Below, piece by piece: positions 49,758-60,387 of a stretch of 64,000 nucleotides of DNA; within the stretch, counting starts at the first letter, position 1, and each line of letters begins with the position of its first letter. Position numbers and translations under genes: made by a program. The notes under the pieces were generated by a model. That model was not told the DNA's origin. It saw only the letters and a list, made by a program, of their open reading frames with translations, and searched no databases. This stretch comes from Ulva prolifera (Eukaryota; Chlorophyta; Ulvophyceae; Ulvales; Ulvaceae): NCBI GenBank assembly GCA_023078555.1, contig CM041200.1:1992001-2056000 (forward strand), written 5' to 3'.

Positions 49758-50365
49758 CAGGGTTCAGCAGCCCACTTTTTGGCCAAGGGGAATCCCGATG
49801 AACAAAAGATTTTTCCGCCGGGCGGCGCCCGGTGCCTCAGCTTCCAGCTAATGGGGAAACCCGGTGAAGTGTTGAGTTTTGCGGGGGGGGGGGGGGGGGG
49901 GGGGCATACATATACCGAAAACAAAGGCTTGACCAAACTGGTCACGTACACATGTGGTGCACCATGCAATTCCCATAGCAGTATTACAACTGCACAAGCT
50001 CCTGCAACAGTCTCTCAAGTTCGTCAATAGACATACCCATGGCATCATTGTCTGGTGCCACCTCTGGACCCGTACTATCAGAAAACTCAGCACAACACTC
50101 AAGCCAGTGCTTGCCATTCATCACATGCAGTGCCTCATGCAGCTTCTCAAAAAAGCAGCTTCTCCCGATTCATGGTCGTTCCACCACCCATGCATGTGCT
50201 TTATGGCACCGATCGCTCATCATACGTAACATTCTCCACCGGGATTGCCCCGATGGACGGCCTGCAATTCATGGTGGAATCCCGGTAGCCGGCTGCGCCG
50301 GCTGCCGGGGATTTGCCTAAAATATTTCTTTTTCCAAGGGATTCCGGTTGGGATGCACAACCCTG
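49758..50365. mobile_element. hAT-type non-autonomous DNA transposon, copy 2
   Basis: The element starts CAGGGTTCAGCAG and ends TGCACAACCCTG. It is flanked by perfect 8-bp duplications ATGTACAT (49750-49757 and 50366-50373). It is 608 bp, without transposase, and matches copy 1 at 12964-13572. The internal G run is 22 bp here (49883-49904) against about 10 in copy 1, and the GC-rich palindrome near the right end is shared (about 50277-50314). Indels between the copies lie next to the G run and near position 50240. Confidence 0.88.
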
Positions 50366-50373
50366 ATGTACAT

Positions 50374-51177
50374 GCTCTGTATGTTTACATTCTCTGTTGC
50401 TTGTCCCTCCTGTACAGGTGCATGACTGAAGAGACTATTTCGGAAAATCAATCCCCATGTAAACTATTCCTATTGATGTTGCAGACATCATGTGAACCGG
50501 ACATTGACAGGCTCCGCAGCACGCGCATGTGTGATGTGCAGCTGAAGCATGGCCGTTGATACACTGGTCAGCACAAGGAGCGGTGCAGCCAAAACGTTGA
50601 GGCGTGATCCTGGGTCAGGCAGGGTCACATCATCGCCTGACATCATTCCTGGTTCACGGTATGGTGCCCTGCTGGGTCTCATTGAGAACTCGCCAGTGCT
50701 GCAAATATCACCGGCCAGACGACGGGTCCAACCTAGCTCGCGGCATGATCAATGAGATTGCACCTAGTACCAATCGTTGTTTTTCAGGGAATAATTACAG
50801 CAGTGGGTGATTGTGACGACAGCTGCAGGCATCCACGCCTTCGAACTGTTAACATCAGTGGTCATGCGCACTGTCGCAGGCACGCAGCGGGCGTGCAGGG
50901 CATTCATGCCTGCCAGAATTCGTCGAGGTGCACCTCAGCAGTTCCTGAAGGCCGTTCGAGCATGAACGTTTTCCCACGCGGTTTGCAGCGCTCCCCAGCT
51001 ATGGCGATGTTGACCTCATGGCACTGAATCTGGATAGGGGGCCTTCACGACCACGGACTTAATTTTTCACGTCTGACAAGATCATGACATGTCGAATTAC
51101 CTATCTGGTAACCGTGGTGGATCAGTCACGGTCCTGATGCTCGGCGTTCACTGCTACGGAAGAAAATAGGTCCAGCG
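50374..51177. other. Interval upstream of NDR kinase
   Basis: A 68-residue plus-strand frame at 50549-50755 starting MAVDTLVSTRSG has protein-like composition but no known family. It could be a small gene or an upstream frame of the kinase transcript. The kinase promoter must also lie here. Confidence 0.35.
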
Positions 51178-53385
51178 ATGGACGTATCGGAGTCCGCACG
51201 AAAGCGCGCTGAAGCTGCGAAGCAGTACATTGAAAATCTCTACTCCAACAGGAGCAAAGACCTGAATGATCGACGGCACAGGCATGCACACGCACTCAAC
51301 TCATCAGCGGTCTCAGAATGACACATCCGAACGCCACAGGTTGAGAAGGGCCGCCCATGAGTTTGCTACTCATGATTCTATAGTGCTGCATGCTCTGCAG
51401 GCAGATGGTGCTGGAGCAACAGCTGGAGCAAATGAACTTAACAGAGGATGAGAAAGTAGAGCAAAGAAAGCGGCAGGCAAAGAAGGAGAGTCAGTTTTCT
51501 CGCATGCAACGTCACCAGATGAGCGCCGATGATTTTGAAATGCTGGCTATCGTGGGCCGTGGTGCCTTCGGAGAGGTTCGTATTGTGCGGGAAAAAGCAA
51601 CCCGCAAGCTATTTGCCATGAAGAAGCTGAAGAAAGCTGAGACTGTAAGGAGAAATCAGGTGGGCAAAGATTTCAGACCACGACATTTCGGCACTTACAC
51701 AATGTTGTGTTGCTCGGTGGTACAGGGCTGCGTTCATGGACGATGCCAATGCATCTCTCAACCACTGACTCACTCTTTCCCCCATACAGTTGCAGCTCTA
51801 CGAATGAAAGCAATGTGAGCAGGTGGAACACGTCAAGGCAGAGCGAACAGCGCTTTCTGTGGTTGACAGTCCATTCATTGTGACCCTGTACTACAGCTTT
51901 CAGGACTCTGAATACCTCTATCTCGTGATGGAATATCTCCCGGGCGGTGACATCATGACCTTGCTGATCCGGAAAGACATACTGTCAGAGCCGGAGACGC
52001 GTTTCTACATAGCAGAAACCATCCTTGCACTGGAGCAAATTCATGCAAAGGGTTACCTGCACAGGTGTGATCTGCTTCAGACGTTCGGCGTTGTCCACCC
52101 ACGGCAGCCAGGCATGAGCAATAGAAGCTTTGTCATATTCAATCCGCAGCAACATCATGACGTGTCTGCTACTCTTGTTCAGGCAAACCCACCTTGCTAT
52201 TGTGCAGGGACATCAAGCCTGACAACCTGCTCCTTGGTCGAGATGGGCACGTCAAGTTGTCTGACTTTGGCTTGTGCAAGGCAGTGCGTAGAGAAGAAAT
52301 GCCTGTAATTCCTGAAGCGGATGCTATCAGCTCTGCAGATCCAAGTAATACGTCATCGCTCCGGCCAGAGCACCCTGGTGGTCACTGGCATCAGAACCGA
52401 AGAAAATTGGCATACTCTACTGTTGGTACACCTGACTACATCGCCCCTGAGGTGCTCATGAAGAAGGGGTGCGCACATGCCTTCTGGCAGCTACATTGTC
52501 GTTCTGCCATCTTGTTATGCTACCTTTGATGCCTTACAACTCAGGAGGGTGTCCTTGTGAGATATCATGGTGGCAGACTTTGCGTCTTTGTCTGCTTCGT
52601 ATCTATTGAGGATCAGCTTATGTGAGCTTGACCATTGCGTCCACAGCAGTTTTACGGTTAGGTGATGCGCATATCCTGCAGGTATGGGATGGAATGCGAC
52701 TGGTGGAGTGTTGGGGCAATCATGTTTGAAATGATTGTTGGCTATCCTCCATTCTACTCTGAGGAGCCAATGGCCACCTGCAAGAAAATCGTCAATTGGA
52801 AAAAGTTCCTAAAGTTCCCGGAGAAGCCCCGTGTTTCGGCCGAGGCAAAAGACTTCGTGTGCAGCCTACTATGTGATGTGGAGCACAGGTAAAAGCATGT
52901 GTCTACTGCCACACATTTGCCTACCGTGTGCACAGTCGACGCACTGATAGACACGTCGCTATGCTTGTAGAATGGGCACTCATAGTGGTGCTAATGAACT
53001 GAAGTCCCACCCTTTCTTCAAGGGACTAGACTGGGATAGCCTACGCGGTGCAGTGGCCCCAAATATTCCAGCGCTCGAGCATGAGCTTGACACACAGAAC
53101 TTTGAGAACTTTGATGAGGAAGGTGGACCAAGCGATCCCGGTGACAAGCGTTGGCGAAAGGGTGCTGACCCGGATTTTGTGTGCTTTACATATAAGAATA
53201 TGAAGGCTGTCAGCCGTGACGAAGGTACGAAGTGCAAGCTGCATACATCCGCTGACCCTTGGCAAACTGGTGCTTCATGAAATATGTGCATTTCTGCAGC
53301 TAAAGGGGTTGTGACCATGCACAAGAAAGGGGGCTCGCGTCCTGGATTCGCTCAGCTACAAGGCAGTTTTGCTGACATGAAGTGA
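51178..53385 (+). CDS. NDR/LATS-type AGC serine/threonine kinase
   Basis: NDR kinases act with MOB co-activators in cell growth and morphogenesis. Exons 51178-51281, 51401-51659, 51823-52064, 52208-52468, 52682-52888, 52971-53224 and 53300-53385; 470 residues. The N-terminal MOB-binding region ([13 protein letters not shown]) precedes the kinase: glycine loop GRGAFGEV (88-95), FAMKKLKK with the catalytic Lys (about 109), HRDIKPDN (201-208), DFG (221-223). A long basic activation-segment insert precedes [13 protein letters not shown], the NDR signature. The hydrophobic motif is FVCFTYKNM with Thr near 431. The first intron appears to use GC-AG: the only in-frame join that aligns with NDR relatives is AG|GC at 51281/51282. 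All other introns are GT-AG. Confidence 0.95.
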
Positions 53386-53852
53386 CCCTAGATCCTGATG
53401 ACTGCCAACTTGAGGCCAGTAGGAGAAACAAGTGTCTGCACTACACTTGGAGTGTAGGCATTGCCATTAGTCATGAAGTGAGTATGAGTATTAGCAGCTT
53501 GATATATCAGTACCAAGTTGAGATCTGTTTGCTCCAAAGAATTGGTCATTTGCCCGGCCTGGAACGACTTTTCGGATCAATTTGTGATCACGTTTGATGC
53601 CATTTCTGTATACCTTTACGAAGCCAGTTATGCCTTCGCCGATGCGAGTTGTCTTCCCAACACGATCGAGAGGTACTTGATGCTGCCACGACAGCATAAC
53701 GCGGAAGCACTGTTTAGACGTGATTGGCTACACACAGCGAGTGGAGCTGAAAGCGAACCGCATTGGCAATGGATTCACTGCGAATGATCAAGTGTGTGAG
53801 CTGTGACAGTGGTTCACATCACATAACACTCGTGCAACTCTCATACAGATGT
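53386..53852. other. Gap between convergent NDR kinase and glyoxalase II
   Basis: Nothing recognised beyond expected 3' UTRs; no coding frame with support. Confidence 0.5.
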
Positions 53853-55539
53853 TCAGAAAGTATCTTTGTGCTTCCGAATGGCTGCAAAGGCTGTTTCGTC
53901 TGAGGCATCACTAGCTACTCCCAGAGTTCTGCGGATGCATAAGCTGTCTGGACGCAAAAATGGGTTGGTCTTCAACTCATCTGAGATGGTAGTGGGTATC
54001 GTAGGATGTCCCTGAGAGCGCATCAAATCCACCTGCGTTTTTCTATCCGCCAAGTCTTGGTTGTCAGGTTCAACAGTGACAGCCCATCTGCAAGTCAAAG
54101 CCTAGTGTGAACATACACTTGGCGCCACTGTGCTTGAAACATGCCGGCACAACTATACATGGAAGCATACCTTGAATTATTTTGGGTGTATTCATGTGCA
54201 CAGAACACCAACGTATTACCCGGCAAACTTTTGAATTTCTTCAGTGAGTTCCACATCTGCTGTGGCGTCCCCTCAAACAGTCTGCCGCAACCCATAGCTG
54301 CAGGAGGCAATCTGATAAGATCCAGCCCAAACCAGGAGGTTGCTGACATGCAAAAGCTGTGCAATCAAGTGGGGATGCACGCGATTTGAGTGGCCGCCAA
54401 GTGTTACACTGCAGGCAGGCACGCGATTGCTGTTGCATACCAAACAGGGTGTCCCCAGGGAACAAAGCAGCTGCACTTTCCTCCCAAAACGCAATGTGCC
54501 CTCTTGTGTGACCTGCAAACAAGCCCGCAGATCAGTACTGATGGATGCATTCTTAGCCACTTCCCTGCCAACCCCTCCAAAACGACTGCTATTCCATTGC
54601 AGGGACAGCGATGTGTCCGGACAATGCACACGAGAAAGAAATGAGCAGCTTAGTGATTATTGGCGGTCACAGCATGCACATCGTGAGCGCAAGCACCAGA
54701 ATCTGGGAATAGACAGCACCTGGGACCTCAAAGACCCTGAAGGCCAGGCTGCCGACCTGCACCGTGTCGCCCTCAGCCACACCAGTGTCCATCAATGGTA
54801 TGCGCTGAGCATCCTCAGAGAAGCCAATGATGGTGCAGCCGTAGGCGCTCTTAAGATACGAGTTGCCACCGACGTGGTCGTGGTGGTGATGCGTGTTGAG
54901 AATGTAGTCCAGTGACCATGACCTGCACACAGGAGGTGCAGGCATCGCCCATACAGAGAGAAGGGCGTGCACCACATACAGAGACCATCCTGCAGGTACG
55001 CTGCAGCGCTATAGGGAGACACAAGACTTGAATGTGGTCAACATTATACCGCAATCAGGCGTCTTGCATGTCAGTCTCTCGGACAGCTGTGCATGGTAGT
55101 GGTGTGCAGGCGTCGCGCATTCAAATTGATACACGAGCCGGAAACAGGAACGTTGGCATGCAAAATTTGGGACGGCCTTGACCCCTGAGGACCGTACTTG
55201 GCTTTCAAGGCGTGCTGAATGGCATCAGGCTGTGCTGGGTCGATCGCGGCCACCTTGCCTGTGGACTTGTCCCTGCAGACAAGTCTATCGCCGTGCATTC
55301 ATAAGTAGTATGACGAATATTGAAGACTTCGAATCCCAGGAATGGAAGTGCATACAATCACCGTTCGGAGCACACCGTATCAACCACCCGTAATTACTGT
55401 CCAGATCAAACATGTTGACGCGGACAATATCCATAACTGCATTTTGTATGTCACTCATCTGTGCTATGGCTTCTCTGGGACTTGCATGCGCCCGGACGTA
55501 TGATGCTGGTTTTCCTGAACAGGTGGATGATCTGAGCAT
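53853..55539 (-). CDS. Glyoxalase II (hydroxyacylglutathione hydrolase)
   Basis: Hydrolyses S-D-lactoylglutathione to lactate and glutathione; metallo-beta-lactamase fold. Exons (minus): 55376-55539, 55183-55272, 54720-54922, 54441-54512, 54171-54297 and 53853-54087; 296 residues. The metal motif THHHHDH is at 95-101, with further ligands in GHTRGH (153-158, H154), FPGDTLF (D173) and CAHEYT (H211). The C-terminal [16 protein letters not shown] and [12 protein letters not shown] match the glutathione-binding domain. The first about 35 residues before VRVNMF look like a targeting extension, perhaps mitochondrial. All splice phases agree. Head-to-head with TRMO, about 710 bp apart. Confidence 0.96.
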
Positions 55540-56249
55540 CTTGTTTTCCGCAATCTGATCCTGTTAAAGTGGAACACCGCATTTGCTCCTGATAAAGGGC
55601 AAATGGTCTGTGCAAATGTGTGAACCATCCGTGCTGCGTGTGCTTTGTGTGAAATCGTTTAACCAAAGTGTCTACATCCTCAAGAGACACCTTCGCCACA
55701 AACTTTTGTGAACATGAAAACTTGCAGGAAGGAGTGCCACAGGTTTCCCACGGGCAGTGGCGCAGGTAAGAGCCTGATGAATTATCTCTTACTGAGTGGT
55801 GCTTTGAGATTAGCTGGTTCTTGCAACGCACCCAGAGCGCGGCCGGCCTGTGCCGACTTGATCATATACATCGCAGGCGATCGCAATGCGCTCAAGTACC
55901 CAGGCACTAATGCAGGCGCACCTTATTGCTTGGAGTAAAGGCCCGAGATGTGCCGACGTCCAGCGTGGCTATGTTGCGCGCATGTGTTGCTGCTTGTAGA
56001 CACATAAAACACGGCTACATAAAGCGGTCCGCGTCCACTGATTACGGAACGAGGTAGATCAAGCAATACTTATAGTCTGTTAGCATACGTTTTCTCTCCC
56101 AAGCCCTGCGAGGACTTTTTGAAATTGGAACTGCGTGACTCCATGTAGGACCTTCATATGATGTAAAGGTAAAGAGCGGCGAAAGTGCAAGCCAAACAAG
56201 AGTCAAGCGTCGGCGAGCCTATGATGTTGTTGCGCTTGCGGAGGGAGTT
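55540..56249. other. Divergent promoter region between glyoxalase II and TRMO
   Basis: Short frames on both strands (for example 55708-55938, +) are not recognisable. The region is expected to hold both promoters. Confidence 0.45.
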
Positions 56250-57735
56250 ATGGATCCAGTCACAGCAGTACTGGCTGCTTGCTGCGGGGTCCTGGGATAC
56301 TTGTCTCACCAGCTGAAATCGCGTAGAGAGCTTTCAGATGCTCAGGTATGCAATCAGTGCAATTCAATGCAGGTAACAGACTGAAACGACTCATATCGGC
56401 TGAACACGTTTTGCCTTGAGGTTACACTAGTCGAAAGCATGCAGAGAGAACTTTGGCATGAGAAAACCAAACGACAGGCTGAACGCAAAGGCCGCATCAG
56501 AGCTGAGCAGCAACTCAAAGTTTTAAGTCAATCCACAGCTTGCAATGACAATGTATTCGAGGCCAGCACAATGGTCCAGAAAAACATGGACACACTGTGG
56601 CCTATGCAACCGATTGGTACCATAGCATCTGTGTTCACGCAGAGGTGTGGGCCTGCCGCTCTTCAAACCTAGATAAACTTGAATCACGTCGAATAGTCAT
56701 GTGTACTTCAGGAATGGGACGCCAAGGCAACCGCTCCTTGTACCTGCAGCCAGGTGCAGGCTCAACCTGCTTCATCATGTGCCATCAACCATCTTGGAAG
56801 GCTTAGAGCAGTACACACACTGCTGGGTGATCTACGTCTTTCACCTCAACACAGGTGCTCCATTGTCGTCACCTGAAGTCAGCAGCAATGGATGCAGTCA
56901 GTGACATTCTGTCCATTGTGTGCATTCTGATCACCTTTCTTATACAGATTTGCATCAGGCTGGAAGCGGCAAAGGCATCAAGGGCAAAGTAAAGCCCCCG
57001 AGATTGAATGGACAGGCAATGGGTGTTTTGGCCACTCGAACGCCACACCGGCCAAATCCCATTGGGCTGAGCTTGTGCAAAATTGTGCGCGTTGGGCAGA
57101 CAGAGCTGGTGCTAGGCGGAGCAGACATTGTGGACGGCACACCTGTTCTTGATGTCAAGCCCTATGTCCCCTTTTGTGAGTGTCTGCCTGCAGCCTCTGC
57201 ACCGTCATGGGTTGTGGTGCGAATTCTCCAGTCCTGTTGTTGCACAGGTTTTTGCTGCCGAGACTCCTACTGAGTCTAGGCGCTCTGGAAAACGCTGATT
57301 GCGACGTTAAAGCCAGAATCACATTACTACTTGCTTGGGCCTGTTTGGGCCATATCCAACACCTGTGCGAATAAGTGCGAAGCGGCGCATGCACTGCACT
57401 GCTCTTCTGCCTTGTGCTCGACCGTTGGTGCAAGTGTGCAGGACGCTATGGATGAAGAGCCGCTGGACGTGGGCCGGGTTGTGATCCCTGAAAGTGTTGC
57501 AGAAGAGATGCGTCAGGCTGTGCATGACCTTCCACGCCAGCATGCATCCCTAATTCACGATGACTGCGATGTGTGCGTTTTGGTGCAGCAGGTGCTATCA
57601 TTTGACCTGAGATCGCTGCACCGCCGCCAGTGTGATGTCAGGGAAACGTATAAAGTCTGTGTGGCAGGCCTGCTGGTGGAATACGCCATCTGTGACACTT
57701 CCGTGCATGTGATTGGCAGTTCCGTGGCAGAATAG
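56250..57735 (+). CDS. TRMO: TRMO/YaeB (TsaA-like) tRNA m6t6A37 methyltransferase
   Basis: SAM-dependent enzyme that N6-methylates t6A37 of tRNAs. Exons 56250-56345, 56445-56644, 56712-56854, 56948-57216 and 57442-57735; 333 residues. The N terminus has a hydrophobic stretch and then a basic, Gln/Lys-rich helix (about 30-60), as in other eukaryotic TRMO proteins. The core shows IGTIASVF, RNGTPRQPLLVP, LEGLEQYTHCWVIYVFHLN, GVLATRTPHRPNPIGLS (SAM site) and GTPVLDVKPYVPF. The last exon carries the C-terminal VLSFDLRS and VEYAI region. Exon 4 has several alternative 5' splice sites around 57211-57217; the one chosen keeps the frame. Functionally it meets the TcdA-like gene of this window, as both act on t6A37. 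Confidence 0.9.
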
Positions 57736-58417
57736 ATCAAAGATTGTAAGTTGGCAGCAGGCTTCGGCTGCTCCATTTTCTCTACAGACATGACATGCAA
57801 ATTGAGCCTTGCAGCTCTGGCACGACACATCTCCTGAAGGAGGTACACAACGTTTATAGCATACATGCTATTGTGCATAGACATATCAACGCAAATTCCG
57901 CAACAGGATCGCAGGCATACCCATGCACGAGCAAGCCACCTCTGTATCTGGTGACGATGTTCCACAGGCAAGAATGTTGAAGCAACCCCAATGATTAATA
58001 TTCGAAATTTACGAGCAGGGATGCGTGCTGCACTGACCCACTGTGTGCAGCCCCATCGTGCAAACAGGGCATCAGATCTGGACTCTTGTAGACACAACAA
58101 AGAACTGTGCCTTGTCCGGGACACGCGTTTATGATCACATGTGTTTTTGTCGCAACACATGTTTGCATTGTTTCAGACGTTCTATGGGCAGAAAATTATT
58201 GGGAAATGAGCCGTGAACTAGTGATGTTGTTGTTCGCTGAGCTAAATAGCTTTTGATGGTGCACTTTCTGCGTTTGAAGTCGCGTCGACATATAAGCATT
58301 GCGAAAAAAGTATCGATTGACATGCCGCGGATAAAAGCTGTGTGATCACCGGCTGCATGACGAAACGTTGTTGGTGTGGATCGGCGACATAGCTGTCTCT
58401 GCGATTTTCCCGACATC
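57736..58417. other. Gap between TRMO and PEX16
   Basis: A minus-strand frame (57555-58160) overlaps the TRMO last exon and shows no family features, so it is not called. A TGTAA at about 57745 lies just after the TRMO stop. Otherwise nothing is recognised; the PEX16 promoter is expected here. Confidence 0.45.
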
Positions 58418-60288
58418 ATGAGCAAGGCTTTATACCGAGACTGGCTTCGCCGGAACGAGGTCTTGGTGCAGTGCTTGGAAGGGCTTGTTGAGCATGCGTC
58501 CTGGCTGTTGCCGGATCGATTCTCTTCTCTCGAGGGCCCTGTCGAGTTGTTTCGAAGCCTTAGTGGCGCTTTGTCGGTCTTCAATGGCTACATGCTGGCA
58601 AATCCTGCTGGTTTTCAAGGCCATTTTTGGCTTTCCCTCTTGTCCCAGGTGTGCTCCGCTGGTGTGTTTGGCACAGGGCAACGACCAATTGAAGATCTGC
58701 AGCCAAAGCTTCCAGGTCTTCACCGTATACTTTGACACATTCAATAACATGTAGTTTGAAGTTCTTGTGGAGATGGCAGCACAGCGCTTGGAGACGAGCG
58801 GCCAAATTCGGAGCAAGTACAACATCCTGCTAGTCCTGGAAGCGATCAAGTACGCCAGCCTTAGCCACCACCGCTTCAGCACGGATAGTCAGCAACCTGA
58901 ATTCCGAAACATGCTCAAATTGTGGAAAAGCGCAGGATTGTCACAAAGTTAAAGACACTCTTTGCGCAACGATCATCATCCATGCTGCATGGCAGCGTAT
59001 CTGACACCTACGAGGAAGCAACATTTCAAGAGCAGCTCTCAACAGCCCTCCGGGTGTGCTGGCATAACCGCCTTATGTCATCTGTCCCGTCTATATATGA
59101 CGCAACTGTCACAATGCAGCCTGTGCTGCAGGCTATGCATGAGGCAGCATCAGCCCTGAGCGCAAGCCAGCACCGCAGGGAGGGGGGCAGCCTTGGCCAT
59201 GACCAGGCAAGCGTGTCTGCATGGTGGCACTCGAGCCCACTGCTTGCCTATGCGCCTGCAAGCAGCAGGTATTCCTCTGGCTACTGCTCTCCGCTGAGAG
59301 GGCAGCCAATCGCCGGAGGGGCCCCGCCTACCCCCATGACCCCCGATGACGCGTCCACTGCTGGCAGCAGGCCACTGATAAGCCCACTTGGTGCCACATG
59401 CCTCCGTCCTGACCCCCAGCAGAATGCATGCACGCACACGCCGCCCATGCTTTCTCCATCTGGGGCACAGTGGGGGCATCCCAGACACACATCACGTTCG
59501 CACCGTTTCCAGGGCCGATCAGCTCATCCCCTGCATCGCGACACAAGCAGGCTGCATGAGCGAGCCTGCAGGGTGCTGCGCATGGGCGAGATCCTCGCCA
59601 TTGTCAGACCGCTGCTGTATGTGACCCTGATGCGGCGGTTCGGGCCACGCTCCTGGCTGCCATGGACACTGGCACTGGCGTGTGAGGCCGTCGCGTTGTC
59701 CCTGACAACGATGGCGCAGCGCATATTGAGCAAGGTACTTCCCACCACTGATGCCCCGCGCATGCGCTATGCTGCTTGTCCGGATTGCTCCACCATGGAC
59801 TCAGCATGCAGCTTTGCGATGCAGCACATGCTGCCCTGCCAGGCATGCGCTGTGCTGACTTGTAGCTGCTGTGGCAAATGCCGTATTTGAGGCTACATCT
59901 GTTGCTGTGCTGCAGGTGCATGCTGAGGATACTGTCGTGCATACTTGCGCCTACACAGGCACAAGCGCCTCGGCCCTCTACACGCTGCTGTGGCGACAGC
60001 CGGTGTCCAGGGCTGACACAGAGCTACGCCGACGGCGCTGGCAGCTTGCACTCTACATCCTCCGCGATCCCTTCTACCGGCAGCTGCTCTGGTGCGCCAG
60101 ACTGTCAGGCTGCTCTGTGACCGGAGCGATGGCGCAGTACTGACTGCGGGAGTGTGCTGTGCAGGCCCCAGCTGCAGGGTGCATGCCAGCGGTTGTCAAG
60201 CGTGCGAGTCGTTGGTGGACTTGCCAGGCGGATGTTTGAGATTCTTGATGGCGTGCAAAAGTACTACGTGTACACAAGCGGTAGCTGA
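58418..60288 (+). CDS. PEX16: Peroxisomal biogenesis factor 16 (PEX16)
   Basis: ER/peroxisome membrane protein needed for early peroxisome assembly. Exons 58418-58648, 58755-58849, 58936-59734, about 60000-60091 (or from 59916) and 60165-60288; 446 or 474 residues. Conserved parts: YRDWLRRNEVLVQCLEGL and SWLLPDRF at the N terminus, ILLVLEAIK joined to IVTKLKTLF across intron 2, GEILAIVRPLLYVTLMRRFG with RSWLPW, TELRRRRWQLALYILRDPF, and the C-terminal FEILDGVQKYYVYTSGS. Between them exon 3 encodes about 130 extra residues rich in S, P and H, longer than in plants. The 3' splice site of exon 4 is ambiguous, both choices being in frame. It ends 100 bp from the convergent JmjC gene. Confidence 0.92.
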
Positions 60289-60387
60289 ACATGGAGGCGG
60301 CTGAAGACCCTCAACACAGGCTGCTGCCTTGCCCCCCATGTGACCTCCCCTTGCGCACACCACGCCCACTTCTCAGCCGATCACGTA

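Noticed and set aside
49644..50117. Open frames inside hAT copy 2
   Set aside because: No transposase motifs; the frames shift between the two copies because of indels, so they are not conserved as protein.
57555..58160. Minus-strand frame of 201 codons
   Set aside because: Largely antisense to the last TRMO exon and without family features.
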